Positions 44,785 through 53,784 of a stretch of 64,000 bases of DNA are shown piece by piece (within the stretch, counting starts at the first letter, position 1; each line of letters begins with the position of its first letter). The stretch is from Paenibacillus allorhizosphaerae (GTDB taxonomy: Bacteria > Bacillota > Bacilli > Paenibacillales > NBRC-103111): NCBI RefSeq assembly GCF_910594985.1, contig NZ_CAJVCE010000002.1, positions 124,001-188,000 on the forward strand, read 5' to 3'. The translations under genes were made by a program, and so were the position numbers. Under the pieces are notes generated by a model that saw only the letters and a list, made by a program, of their open reading frames with translations, was not told the DNA's origin and did not search any database.

Positions 44785-44810
44785 GTATGTCACTGCCTGC
44801 AGTCGCATAC
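44785..44810. promoter_or_regulatory. 26-bp palindrome in the divergent arginine/proline promoter
   Basis: GTATG-N2-ACTGC-N2-GCAGT-N2-CATAC: all twenty arm bases match their partners. It lies 42 bases before proline dehydrogenase and 90 before P5C dehydrogenase, in the 157-base gap. A regulator binding here could control both arms of the pathway. Confidence 0.65.
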
Positions 44811-44900
44811 ACATCAATAGAAGCGTGTCTCTTTGCTATATCTTATTCCGCTGCCGCCCGGAAGGAGACCCGAAATTTTTGAACAAGGAGGCGCCCGACT

Positions 44901-46451
44901 ATGTTGGAGCCGTTTCGCAATGAACCGCTGACGAATTTTTCCGATCCGCAAGAAAAGCAATCGTTTGAAGCATCGATACGAAAGGTGGAATCGGAAGGAG
45001 GACGGGTGTACCCGATTCGAATCGGTTCGGAACGAATCGTCACCGCCCGCAAATTGGACTCCGTCAATCCGGCATCCCCCGCGGAGGTGGTAGGGACCGT
45101 TGCCCAGGTGGATATGGCACTCGCGAACAAGGCGGTGCTGGCGTCGGCAGCGGCGTTCGAAAGCTGGCGGAAAATTGCCGCGCCGCAGCGGGCCCGCTAC
45201 TTGTACAAGACGGCGGCGCTGCTGCGCCGGCGCAAGCATGAGTTCTCCGCTTGGATGGTTTTGGAAGCGGGGAAAAGCTGGAGCGAAGCGGATGCGGATA
45301 CGGCAGAGGCGATTGATTTTCTGGAATATTATGGGAGAGAAATGGAGCGGCTTACCGAGCGGCAACCGCTCGTCCGCATTCCCGGAGAAGATAACGAGTG
45401 GACCTATATCCCTCTCGGCGTTGGCATCATTATTCCGCCTTGGAATTTTCCGCTTGCGATTATGGCCGGCATGACGGCAGCTGCAATCGTCGCAGGCAAT
45501 ACGGTTGTATTGAAGCCGGCAAGCGCAACCCCGGTCGTTGCGGCCAAGTTTGTCGAACTGCTCGAAGAGGCCGGACTACCGGACGGCGTCGTCTGTTTCG
45601 TCCCCGGTTCGGGAAGCGAAGTAGGGGACGTGCTCGTCGACCATCCGTTGACGCGGTTCATTTCGTTTACCGGCTCGAGGGAGGTCGGCTTGCGTATTAA
45701 CGAACGAGCGGCCTTAACGGCACCAGGGCAAAAATGGATCAAACGGGTCGTAGCTGAGATGGGCGGCAAGGACGCGATTATTGTTGACAGCGATGCCGAC
45801 CTTGAACTGGCGGCGGAAGCGATCGCGGCTTCGGCTTTCGGATTCGCCGGACAAAAATGCTCCGCTTGCTCGAGGGCAATCGTTGTAGGACCGGTCTACA
45901 ACGACATCCTCCGACGCGTCGTAGAACGGACGAAGTCCCTTGTGACCGGAGATCCGAAGCGTGCGGGTGTATATATAGGCCCGGTGATCGATAAGAAAGC
46001 GTACGACAAAATTTCGGAGTACATTGAGATCGGCAAGTCGGAAGGCAAACTGGTCGCCGGCGGCAAAGCAAACGATCCGTCCCAAGGTTTTTTTATCGAG
46101 CCTACGATATTTGCCGATGTGGCGCCGAATGCGCGGATTGCGCAGGAAGAAATATTCGGTCCGGTGCTGGCTTTCCTTCGGGCGGCCACGTTCGAGGAGG
46201 CGCTCGAGATCGCCAACGGTACCGACTACGGCTTGACGGGCTCGGTTATTTCCAATAACCGGGCTCATCTGGAGGCGGCGCGCGAATCGTTTCATGTAGG
46301 GAATCTGTACTTCAACCGCAAATGCACCGGGGCGCTAGTCGGGGTGCATCCATTCGGCGGATTCAATATGTCGGGAACGGATTCGAAAGCGGGGGGACGC
46401 GATTATTTGCTGCTGTTTACCCAGCCGAAAGTGGTTTCCGAACGTCTTTGA
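44901..46451 (+). CDS. rocA: L-glutamate gamma-semialdehyde (P5C) dehydrogenase
   Basis: It oxidises glutamate semialdehyde to glutamate with NAD+, the last step of arginine and proline use. The 516-aa protein has [10 protein letters not shown] (oxyanion Asn), [24 protein letters not shown] (general-base Glu) and [13 protein letters not shown] with the catalytic Cys. Its ending [18 protein letters not shown] is typical of the RocA/PruA single-domain enzymes. Start ATG follows AAGGAGGCGCCCGACT. It is divergent from the operon that makes its substrate. Confidence 0.94.
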   Translation: MLEPFRNEPLTNFSDPQEKQSFEASIRKVESEGGRVYPIRIGSERIVTARKLDSVNPASPAEVVGTVAQVDMALANKAVLASAAAFESWRKIAAPQRARYLYKTAALLRRRKHEFSAWMVLEAGKSWSEADADTAEAIDFLEYYGREMERLTERQPLVRIPGEDNEWTYIPLGVGIIIPPWNFPLAIMAGMTAAAIVAGNTVVLKPASATPVVAAKFVELLEEAGLPDGVVCFVPGSGSEVGDVLVDHPLTRFISFTGSREVGLRINERAALTAPGQKWIKRVVAEMGGKDAIIVDSDADLELAAEAIAASAFGFAGQKCSACSRAIVVGPVYNDILRRVVERTKSLVTGDPKRAGVYIGPVIDKKAYDKISEYIEIGKSEGKLVAGGKANDPSQGFFIEPTIFADVAPNARIAQEEIFGPVLAFLRAATFEEALEIANGTDYGLTGSVISNNRAHLEAARESFHVGNLYFNRKCTGALVGVHPFGGFNMSGTDSKAGGRDYLLLFTQPKVVSERL

Positions 46452-46462
46452 CTAGCAGGATA

Positions 46463-46493
46463 GCCCGGCACACGATGGTTGTGCCGGGTTTTG
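46463..46493 (+). terminator. Terminator of rocA
   Basis: GCCCGGCACA and TGTGCCGGG(T) pair perfectly around a short loop, with TTTTG after it. The next 280 bases (to 46776) are AT-rich toward the right and hold only the promoter region of the next gene (TATAAAAT at 46722). Confidence 0.88.
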
Positions 46494-46776
46494 TATGTCC
46501 TGAGGTCGTTCCATCCTTCGTCCCATTTCCCGGGCAAGCGCACGAAACGCCTCTTCTCGCCACTATTTCACACGTTTCGCCAGGCGGATGTCAACAATTA
46601 AATAATACCATATTTTGTATATATTTTTGCTTTAAACCCAGTTATTGCACTATATGTAGAAGCGTTTGAGAAAAAAATATTTTCTTTTCATAAAAAGACC
46701 GCAACTCTTGGCCGACAGCGGAGTATAAAATAGCATAAGAACAGAGCAAAGAAAGTACATGATGGAGGTTGCTGAA

Positions 46777-47391
46777 ATGAAAGTGCCGCGTTTGCTGACA
46801 TTGGCGCTGTCGCTCTCCCTGTTTGGGACAGCAGGGGCTTATGCGAACTCTCTGTGGGGCGAATATGAAGGGTTTGCCAAAGCAAAATTGATGATCAACA
46901 ATGAAGAGAAGACGTTCGGTGAAACCGATACGCCCGCTTTTCTGGTAAAAGGCAGCGCTGTACTTCCTGTTCGTGTGCTGTCCGAGTCTTTACAAGCGCT
47001 GGTCAAATGGGACGATGCCAAAAAGACGGTCTCCATTCAGAAGCCGAACGTACATATGTTCGTAGCCAAAAAGGTCGATAACGATTATTCGATCAAGCAG
47101 CCGTTTGGCGTTGTGAAGAAAGGAGACAGGCTTGATTTTGCCGTCTTCGCACAAGTGGATAATTTGCAAACGCCGATTTATTCGTTCCAGATTTCGATCG
47201 ATTCGCCTAGCGGCGAACGGGTAGCGACCCACGAGAAGGTCGTGAACGGACAGCGGGAAAGCTTCTGGTATCCGTGGCCGTTCAACGTGTCGTTTAATGA
47301 ATCCGGCAAGTATGTCGTTAAATTTTCCGTTAAACTTGATGAAGGCAGCGCTTATTCCGTCGTTTCCGAAAAAGTCATCGTTTCGGAGTAA
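46777..47391 (+). CDS. Secreted stalk-domain (copper amine oxidase N-like) protein
   Basis: A 204-aa exported protein. Its signal peptide (MKVPRLLTLALSLSLFGTAG, cleavage AYA-N near residue 23) is followed by one stalk domain with SAVLPVRVLSESLQALVKWD and KKTVSIQK (residues about 55-90). The rest is an Ig-like beta domain (DFAVFAQVDNLQTPIYSF to KYVVKFSVKLDEGSAYSVV). Stalk domains are thought to bind the wall surface. ATG 46777 has GGAGG 8 bases upstream. Confidence 0.8.
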   Translation: MKVPRLLTLALSLSLFGTAGAYANSLWGEYEGFAKAKLMINNEEKTFGETDTPAFLVKGSAVLPVRVLSESLQALVKWDDAKKTVSIQKPNVHMFVAKKVDNDYSIKQPFGVVKKGDRLDFAVFAQVDNLQTPIYSFQISIDSPSGERVATHEKVVNGQRESFWYPWPFNVSFNESGKYVVKFSVKLDEGSAYSVVSEKVIVSE

Positions 47392-47421
47392 ATAAACGCG
47401 CCCGGCTCATTTCGTCATTCA

Positions 47422-47450
47422 TTGACTCCGCTCCACCGTCATGTTACGAT
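47422..47450 (+). promoter_or_regulatory. Sigma-A promoter of the DUF1292 gene
   Basis: TTGACT, 17 bases, TACGAT; 40 bases before the start codon. Confidence 0.6.
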
Positions 47451-47490
47451 ACGGGGAGCAATTTATTTTAAGACGAAATGAGGTTTTCCC

Positions 47491-47781
47491 ATGAGCGATC
47501 ACATCCATGATGCTTCCTGTGACCACGATCATGATGAAGATATTTTTATCGTGACCGACGAGAACGGCGTGGAGCATGAGATGGTGATGGTATACACCTT
47601 CGAAGTAAGCGATCAAGCTTACGCAGTGCTGCTGGACCGTAACGATATGGAAGCGGACGGCGTTATTTTCCGTATAGAGGAAGAAGACGGCGAAGCGATG
47701 CTCGCAAGTATTGAGGACGAAGACGAGTGGAATCGCGTCGTTCAGATTTATAACGAGATTGTGGAAGAGCAAGAACAATAA
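47491..47781 (+). CDS. DUF1292 protein (YrzB-like)
   Basis: A very acidic 96-aa protein. It has a His/Asp-rich head (SDHIHDASCDHDHDED) that could bind metal, then IFIVTDENGVEHEMVMVYTF and YAVLLDRNDMEADG. It finishes with the IEDEDEWNRVVQIYNEI motif that defines DUF1292. Its function is unknown; in many Firmicutes it follows yrvK/ruvX genes, which are absent here. Confidence 0.87.
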   Translation: MSDHIHDASCDHDHDEDIFIVTDENGVEHEMVMVYTFEVSDQAYAVLLDRNDMEADGVIFRIEEEDGEAMLASIEDEDEWNRVVQIYNEIVEEQEQ

Positions 47782-47793
47782 ATCATGCATTCC

Positions 47794-47821
47794 AAACCCT
47801 TCTTTCGCGAGAAGGGTTTTT
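47794..47821 (+). terminator. Terminator of the DUF1292 gene
   Basis: AACCCTTCT-TTCGCG-AGAAGGGTT with a T5 tail. Confidence 0.9.
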
Positions 47822-47988
47822 CGCTGCGCAGCGGGATGCATTGCCAAAAAAAAACAACCGCCCGCTCCTTTCGTCAGGATCGCGTGCGGTCAGCTTATAA
47901 GGCAATTCTACCGTCGTTTCGTACGATAACGGCAATTGATTTCTGTTGGAATAATAAGTACAAGTCCGCTTCCATGCCATGCTGTAAC

Positions 47989-48408
47989 TTATTTGCGCGG
48001 GTTAAAATACATAATACGGCCGTTGAACAAATGAAGCTCGGCTTTCCACAACTTGCCTAAATATTTGCAAAACTCGTTGCCTTTGCTTTTGTCCCCGCCT
48101 GTCGCATCCTCGGGAAGGACGACCTGCACGAAGTGACGCTCGGTTTCATTGTTCGTTTCCGTGCCTACCCCCATGACAATATATTTGTATTGCGGGTATT
48201 TGCCTTTTAAATAAAACCAAGTTCCTTCGGCTCCGGGCTTCGACTCTATCGAATAGGGGAACCCTGCGTCATCGTATTCCCAACCGAGCTGTTTGCCGGT
48301 TAGCGCGAGTTGTTCCTTGTAATGCAGAAGTTGGTTTTTCAGTTCATCGAGCGATAGCGACGGTACTGCGGATCCCTCTACAAATTTGATATATGCGCTT
48401 TGCGCCAT
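47989..48408 (-). CDS. DUF1885 protein
   Basis: A 139-aa protein with SAYIKFVEGSAVPSLSLDEL, then WEYDDAGFPYSIE and YKYIVMGVGTE, followed by SKGNEFCKYLGKLWKAELHLFNGR. These are the DUF1885 features of Paenibacillus and Bacillus. No function is known. The ATG at 48408 has GCAGGTG upstream; the open frame continues 31 codons further without a ribosome site. Confidence 0.8.
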   Translation of the reverse strand: MAQSAYIKFVEGSAVPSLSLDELKNQLLHYKEQLALTGKQLGWEYDDAGFPYSIESKPGAEGTWFYLKGKYPQYKYIVMGVGTETNNETERHFVQVVLPEDATGGDKSKGNEFCKYLGKLWKAELHLFNGRIMYFNPRK

Positions 48409-48540
48409 GACGTTTGCACCTGCCTGCTTATAGACTGGAAAAGGGGAATTGTCTGGTGCGAGCACCAAAACCATCATAGCATTAAGAAAATGGAAATACA
48501 ATATTTGCTCTTATTGAAAAAAGAAGGAGACATGAAGCGC

Positions 48541-49383
48541 ATGGAACGTATTTTTGAAGGTTGCTTGCTCGTAACGGATATGGACGGGACATTGCTGGAC
48601 CGGGACAAAAAGATCAGCCTCGAGAATCGGGAAGCGATAGAGCGCTTTGTCGCGCAGGGCGGCTTGTTTACGATCGCCACGGGACGGATTGCCGTATCCG
48701 CGCGTCCGTATGTGGAGCAGCTTCCGGTCGGCGCGCCGGCGATATTGTATAACGGCGCCGTCATCTACGATTTTGCGCAGGGCGAGCGGACATGGTCCAA
48801 AAATTTGCCTGCCAGCGCAAAAGAAGTCGTAGAACGGGTCATTCGCCGGTTTCCCGGCATAGGCGTTGAAGTATACGAGACGACCAACGATTATCCCACG
48901 ATTGCGCAGAATAACGAAATTACGCTTCGACACCAGCAAATCGAAAGCGTCCCGTTTCAAAAAGCGGATCGTTTGGAGCTTGTACCGGAACCATGGATTA
49001 AAGTGTTGTTCGCGTGGGAACCCGAACGGATCGACGAAGTTTCGGCCGCGGTTGGCGAGCTTACGGGAGATGCGGACGTGCTGTGGGTCCGTTCGGACGA
49101 CAAATATTTGGAACTGTTGTCTTCCGGCGCCTCCAAGGGACACGCGCTTGAGCGGCTGATGCAGCAGCTCGGCATTTCACGGGATCGGTGTTTGGCCATG
49201 GGCGATCACTTGAACGATCTGGAAATGATTCGTCGTGCGGGCGTCGGCGTCGCCGTAGCGAATGCGCACCCGGAGCTGCTCGGAGCGGCGGTTCATTGCT
49301 GCAAGCACCATGAGGAGCACGCCGTAGCGGATGCGATTGGCTGGTGGGAGGCACAGCTGCGCAGTGCGATAAGCAAGCCATGA
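48541..49383 (+). CDS. HAD-family phosphatase (Cof subfamily)
   Basis: A 280-aa cytosolic phosphatase with nucleophile motif VTDMDGTLL (residues about 12-16), FTIATGR (motif II), a Lys in the ASKGHAL segment (motif III) and MGDHLNDLEMI (motif IV). The large C2B cap between motifs II and III places it in the Cof class, which acts on sugar phosphates, FMN and similar compounds. Two starts are possible: ATG 48532, only two bases from AAGGAG, or ATG 48541, eleven bases away; the latter is used here. Confidence 0.88.
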   Translation: MERIFEGCLLVTDMDGTLLDRDKKISLENREAIERFVAQGGLFTIATGRIAVSARPYVEQLPVGAPAILYNGAVIYDFAQGERTWSKNLPASAKEVVERVIRRFPGIGVEVYETTNDYPTIAQNNEITLRHQQIESVPFQKADRLELVPEPWIKVLFAWEPERIDEVSAAVGELTGDADVLWVRSDDKYLELLSSGASKGHALERLMQQLGISRDRCLAMGDHLNDLEMIRRAGVGVAVANAHPELLGAAVHCCKHHEEHAVADAIGWWEAQLRSAISKP

Positions 49384-49506
49384 CAAGCGGAGCAGCTTGG
49401 TTTAAGCACACAAGCGAAGCAGGGCAGAGCGCAGCGGCAATTGGGAATTTGCAGTAACATATTAGAAGAGCAAGCAACAAACGGTAGAACAACCTTTAGC
49501 CGCAGC

Positions 49507-49539
49507 AAAAAGCCTGGCAACCGAGCCGCCAGGCTTTTT
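49507..49539. terminator. Bidirectional terminator between HAD and decarboxylase genes
   Basis: AAAAAGCCTGGC and GCCAGGCTTTTT make a perfect 12-bp stem with a 9-base loop; T-runs exist on both strands. Confidence 0.92.
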
Positions 49540-49554
49540 GTTTTGCGCCGCATT

Positions 49555-51030
49555 TTAAAAAATGGCCGGCGTTTCGACGATCACTTTCACATATTCGATG
49601 CTGCGGTCTTCCGGTCCTTTGACCGGTAGGCCTACTTCGATATGCTCCGTAATGTAGTCGATCAAGTCTTGGGAAATGACTTCGCCGGGCAGCAAAATCG
49701 GAATTCCCGGCGGGTATACATAAATAAACTCGGCAATGATCCGGTCTGCGGACTCCTTGAACGGGATCGTTTCCGTATCGCCGTAGAAGGCATCCCGCGG
49801 CGTCAATGTAAGCTGCGGAATTTTCGGAATTTTGATGACCAGCTCATTGGCGGTGCGCACATTGTAATTTTCATCCGAAAGCTGGCGCAGTGCGGTAAGC
49901 AGCGTATCGATATTGTCGCGGGTATCACCCGGCGTAACGAGACAGAGAATATTGTACATATCGCTGAGCTCCACCTCGATGTTGTAATGCTCCCGCAGCC
50001 AATTTTCCGCATCGTATCCCGTGATGCCCAAGTGGCGCACGTGGATATTGACCTTGGTCGGATCGTAATCGAAAGTCGCTTCCGTACCGAGGATGTCTTC
50101 GCCGAAGCATTCCAATCCCGCCATGCGATTGATTTCAGTACGGGCATAGCCCGCAAGCTCAATAGCGCGTTCAGCCATACTGCTGCCGTTCAAGGCCAAA
50201 TTGCGGCGTGCGCAATCGAGAGACGCGAGCAATATATAGGACGTCGACGTTGTGGTAAGCATGCTGATAATCGTTTTCGCCCGTCTCACATTGACCCGGT
50301 TGCCGCGGATATTCAACACGGAGCTCTGCGTCATGGAACCGCCGAGCTTATGAACGCTGGTAGCCGCCATATCGGCTCCGGCTTGCATCGCCGACATCGG
50401 CAGCTTGTCGCTGAAATGAACAAGCACGCCATGCGCTTCGTCGACGAGCACAGGAATGTTGTAGCTGTGCACAATATCGACGATTTCCTGCAGATTGGCG
50501 CATACCCCGTAATACGTCGGGTTAATGACAAGCACCGCTTTCGCGTCCGGATGTCGCTCCAGCGCCCGGCGCACGGAGCTGGTCGTTACCCCGTGATCGA
50601 TACCCAAGTTTTCGTCTCGCACCGGCTTCAAGAAAACAGGTTTGGCGCCGGCAAAAATGATCGCCGACATGACCGATTTATGTACGTTGCGCGGTACGAT
50701 GATTTTATCGCCCTGGGAGCAAACGGTCAAAATCATTGTCATGATCGCACCGCTTGTCCCTTGTACGGAAAAGAACGTATGATCTGCGCCGAAAGCTTCG
50801 GCCGCAAGCTGCTGGGATTGCTCGATTACGCCTGTCGGCTGATGAAGATCGTCCAGCGGCGCTATATTGATCAGGTCGATGGAGAGCGCGTTATCTCCGA
50901 TAAACTCCCTGAACTCCGGGTCCATCCCGACTCCTTTCTTATGTCCAGGAATATGAAACTGCACCGGATTGCGTGCCGCGTGTTCCTTCAGTGCGGTAAA
51001 CAGGGGCGTTTTCGTTTGATCCACGGTCAT
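49555..51030 (-). CDS. Orn/Lys/Arg decarboxylase (SpeA-like)
   Basis: This PLP fold-I decarboxylase (491 aa) matches the Gram-positive SpeA/YaaO group. It has FHIPGHKKG, GTSGAIMTMIL, VLVDEAHGVLVHFSD (PLP Asp) and TSVHKLGGSMTQSSVLN (PLP Lys). It then has the group III C-terminal domain with AEFIYVYPPGIPILLPGE. It makes agmatine from arginine or cadaverine from lysine; the choice cannot be read by eye. ATG 51030 follows AAAGGTAGGG. The nearby arginine catabolic genes make arginine a reasonable substrate, but there is no operon link. Confidence 0.9.
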   Translation of the reverse strand: MTVDQTKTPLFTALKEHAARNPVQFHIPGHKKGVGMDPEFREFIGDNALSIDLINIAPLDDLHQPTGVIEQSQQLAAEAFGADHTFFSVQGTSGAIMTMILTVCSQGDKIIVPRNVHKSVMSAIIFAGAKPVFLKPVRDENLGIDHGVTTSSVRRALERHPDAKAVLVINPTYYGVCANLQEIVDIVHSYNIPVLVDEAHGVLVHFSDKLPMSAMQAGADMAATSVHKLGGSMTQSSVLNIRGNRVNVRRAKTIISMLTTTSTSYILLASLDCARRNLALNGSSMAERAIELAGYARTEINRMAGLECFGEDILGTEATFDYDPTKVNIHVRHLGITGYDAENWLREHYNIEVELSDMYNILCLVTPGDTRDNIDTLLTALRQLSDENYNVRTANELVIKIPKIPQLTLTPRDAFYGDTETIPFKESADRIIAEFIYVYPPGIPILLPGEVISQDLIDYITEHIEVGLPVKGPEDRSIEYVKVIVETPAIF

Positions 51031-51202
51031 CCCTACCTTTCGTATGTCGTAATATGGCGGTTCTTGATAAAAATCAAACAAAATTGAGTATAACAAAAAG
51101 TGACACGGATGCAAGCGTATTTTAAGCCTAGTGTGTCCATTTTGTAACACTTATTTTACGGCCGTTTCCATCGGCAAAAAAGTTGTGGTACGATAAGAGA
51201 GA

Positions 51203-51232
51203 TTTCGCACAGGTAGACATGTTTGTGCGGAA
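51203..51232. promoter_or_regulatory. Inverted repeat before the MFS gene
   Basis: CGCACA and TGTGCG (extended by TTT/GAA) flank a 12-base centre, 36 bases before the MFS start codon. It could be an operator or a leader hairpin; it has no T-run. Confidence 0.4.
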
Positions 51233-51267
51233 CGGATTTGCGATATGACCAGGAGGCCCTCATACAT

Positions 51268-52449
51268 ATGAAAAAACAGCTTGCCATCATCATGGTACTG
51301 CTGATGACGATATTTATCGGCTTCGGCATCATCATTCCCGTTCTACCCGATGCGGTGACAGGATCGGGTCGCGACAGCTTCCATCTCGGCATGCTGCTGT
51401 CGGTATACTCGCTCGCATCGTTCCTGATGTCGCCGATATGGGGCGCATTATCGGACCGCATCGGCCGCCGCCCGCTCATTATGATCGGCACGCTCGGCTT
51501 CAGCGTCAGCTTCTTTATATTCGGCCTCGCGGGTGACAACTTGCTGATGATGTACGCCTCGCGCATCTTAGGCGGCTTGTTCTCCGGAGCGGCGACGGCA
51601 TGCGCCGTTGCGTATGTGGCCGACATTACGACCGAAGAAAACCGGACGAAAGGTATGGGGCTGGTCGGTATGTCGATCGGACTCGGCTTCATTTTCGGAC
51701 CGGCGGTTGGCGGCCTGTTAAGCCATTTCGGCACCGAAGTGCCGTTCTTCGTCTCGTCCGCACTGGCGCTGGCTACATTCGTATTCGCGCTGTTCATGCT
51801 TCCGGAATCGCTTACGCCGGAAAAGCGCCGTTTGCCGAAGGAAGCGAAAGTTTCACGTTGGGCCGCGTTTGTCGGCTCACTGAAATATTTGTACGTGCTG
51901 TCGTTCTTCGTCTCGTTCTCGCTTGCCGGACTCGAAGCGACGCTCCTGCTTTTCGAAGGGGATAAAATCGGGGCGGATGCGACCCAGCTCGGCATCATGT
52001 TCGCGGTCAGCGGCGTGGTCGGCGCGCTCATTCAGGGCGGCGTTGTGCGCCGGTTGATCAAGAAAGGGCAGGAAGCCCGCGTGATCGGCATCGGGCTCGT
52101 GCTCTCGGCGATCGGCTTCGTGCTGATTTTGTTCTCCAGCAACTTGCTGACCGCTTCCATTTACTTGAGCGTGTTTGCGGCCGGCAACGCACTGATTCGT
52201 CCGTGCGTCACATCGCTCATTACGCAAAAGACGAAGGTCGGGCAGGGCGTTGCCTCCGGCCTGAGCTCCTCGATGGACAGCCTCGGCCGCATTACCGGAC
52301 CGCTGCTCGGTGCCGGCATATACGACTACAGCCGCAGCATGCCGTTCCTGATCGGCGCAGCTTTGTCGATAGCGGCGATTTACTTGCTGGCACGCTTCAT
52401 CGCCATCGACCGGGAAGATATGCAAAAGGCAAGCCGTCCCGCCGTATAG
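51268..52449 (+). CDS. MFS efflux transporter (TetA-like, DHA1)
   Basis: A 393-aa membrane protein with 12 predicted helices. IGFGIIIPVLPD in helix 1 and GALSDRIGRRPLIMIG (MFS motif A, residues about 70-85) are classic for the DHA1 drug exporters. GLGFIFGPAVGGLLS is motif C of antiporters. Related proteins expel tetracycline, quinolones or other drugs. The substrate is unknown. ATG 51268 has AGGAGG 11 bases upstream. Confidence 0.88.
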   Translation: MKKQLAIIMVLLMTIFIGFGIIIPVLPDAVTGSGRDSFHLGMLLSVYSLASFLMSPIWGALSDRIGRRPLIMIGTLGFSVSFFIFGLAGDNLLMMYASRILGGLFSGAATACAVAYVADITTEENRTKGMGLVGMSIGLGFIFGPAVGGLLSHFGTEVPFFVSSALALATFVFALFMLPESLTPEKRRLPKEAKVSRWAAFVGSLKYLYVLSFFVSFSLAGLEATLLLFEGDKIGADATQLGIMFAVSGVVGALIQGGVVRRLIKKGQEARVIGIGLVLSAIGFVLILFSSNLLTASIYLSVFAAGNALIRPCVTSLITQKTKVGQGVASGLSSSMDSLGRITGPLLGAGIYDYSRSMPFLIGAALSIAAIYLLARFIAIDREDMQKASRPAV

Positions 52450-52532
52450 TCGCCACGTTAGAAAAGGTCTAACTTCAAAAGTATCGGCTTAGACGCGACG
52501 GAAGATGAAAAAAGCGCTTGCCGCGACTAGAT

Positions 52533-52581
52533 AAAAAGCTGCCGTTTGCGATCCAATTCATCGCTAACGGCAGCTTTTTTT
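52533..52581 (+). terminator. Terminator of the MFS gene
   Basis: AAAAAGCTGCCGTT pairs with AACGGCAGCTTTTT, enclosing a second stem GCGAT/ATCGC, then a T7 run. The remaining 210 bases to 52793 contain nothing I can name. Confidence 0.92.
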
Positions 52582-52793
52582 GTATTTGTTCAAACGCAAA
52601 GAGCAGCTGTGATCCTGCGCTTGTTCGATGATATACCGGCGGATGCTTTGCTTTACGGCATCCAACGAAAACGATTCATCGGATTGAACCTTGTTAAGCG
52701 TCGATCCCGTAATGGGTTGCGCAGAAGCCGGAGAACCGGCTGCTAGCTGACGCACTATAACATAAGAGCGGAGCGGTCGAGATGGAGCCGCGA

Positions 52794-53690
52794 TTACGGA
52801 TTGAGCAGCCGGTAAATAACGGCAACCGCTTCGGCACGCGTAATTTTGCGCTCGGGACCGAATGTCCCGTCTTCATAACCGCCGAATAGCCCGGATTCCT
52901 GCACGGCGGCTATGACGTCCGCCGCCCAGAAGCCGGGACTGACGTCGCGGAAGCCTGACGGCACGGACGCTTTCAGCATTTCGCTGCGGGCGAGGATCGC
53001 CGATATTTCCGCGCGTGTCATATTCCCTCGCGGCTTGAACGTTTGATCGGGGTATCCCTCGATGATGCCGTACTCGATCGCTGTCAAAATGTACGCCCTG
53101 TCGTTATTTTTCGGTAGGTCGGTCAAATCGGATTCCGTATTGTTCGTCAGGAACCATTCTTTCGCTTTCACGAAATAGCGGACAAATTCCGCGCGCGTAA
53201 TGTATTGATCCGGCTTGAACAGCAGCTTTCCGTTCTCCGTGTAACCGTCGATGAAGCGAAGGTCCTGCAGCGCCGTAATTTCTTTGGCCGCCCAATGCCC
53301 GGCAATATCGTTGAAATCGGTTGGAATCCCGTTCAAGCCCAGCACGTATTTCGTAACGGCTTTGTATTCTTCCTCCCGCATCGAGCCGGGATTATCCCCG
53401 GGCATGTTGCGGCTAATGTAGGCATACGCCTTGTCGTAATTCGCAAGCCTTCCTTTCTTGGCTTTGTCGCCGACAAGCGCGGGATATTTGCCGTTGCCTT
53501 GCCCGTCCGCGGCGTGGCAAGCCATACAGTGCTGCATATAGATGGCTTCGCCGCTTTCCTCGGCGGTATCCGCTGCGGCGGAGACGGTAGACGTCCCCCG
53601 GAGACGGCTTTGCAGAGCGGTGCCTCCGGCAAGAACGGCTGCAGCGGTCAGGAGAATCAACCAACGTTTCGAAGATGAGTGTGGGATCAT
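52794..53690 (-). CDS. Cytochrome c fused to three S-layer homology domains
   Basis: A 298-aa exported protein. A signal/anchor helix (RWLILLTAAAVLAGG, about residues 9-23) leads into a small class I cytochrome c domain. Its haem motif is CMACH (55-59), with probable axial Met at 96 in RNMPGDNPG. Then three SLH repeats follow: from about 126 (DIAGHWAAKEITALQDLRFI), about 190 (AYILTAIEYGIIEGYPDQTF) and about 250 (VIAAVQESGLFGGYEDGTFG). SLH domains bind pyruvylated wall polymers. The protein should therefore hold haem c at the cell surface. ATG 53690 has AAGGCGGTG upstream. No cytochrome oxidase genes are near. Confidence 0.87.
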   Translation of the reverse strand: MIPHSSSKRWLILLTAAAVLAGGTALQSRLRGTSTVSAAADTAEESGEAIYMQHCMACHAADGQGNGKYPALVGDKAKKGRLANYDKAYAYISRNMPGDNPGSMREEEYKAVTKYVLGLNGIPTDFNDIAGHWAAKEITALQDLRFIDGYTENGKLLFKPDQYITRAEFVRYFVKAKEWFLTNNTESDLTDLPKNNDRAYILTAIEYGIIEGYPDQTFKPRGNMTRAEISAILARSEMLKASVPSGFRDVSPGFWAADVIAAVQESGLFGGYEDGTFGPERKITRAEAVAVIYRLLNP

Positions 53691-53710
53691 GTAGCACCGC
53701 CTTATAATTA

Positions 53711-53736
53711 GGAGATAAGTTATCTCCAGTATAGCA
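53711..53736 (-). promoter_or_regulatory. Extended -10 promoter with a 17-bp perfect palindrome
   Basis: On the minus strand TGC-TATACT is an extended -10. Next to it GGAGATAACTTATCTCC (53727-53711) has 8-base arms that match exactly around one central base. It would overlie the transcription start of the cytochrome c-SLH gene. Confidence 0.6.
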
Positions 53737-53784
53737 GGCAAATTTTACATTACTATGGCAAAGCGGGCCGGGAACAACAAAAAA

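Noticed and set aside
49642..51087. 481-aa open frame on the plus strand
   Set aside because: Antisense to the PLP decarboxylase, whose motifs are complete.
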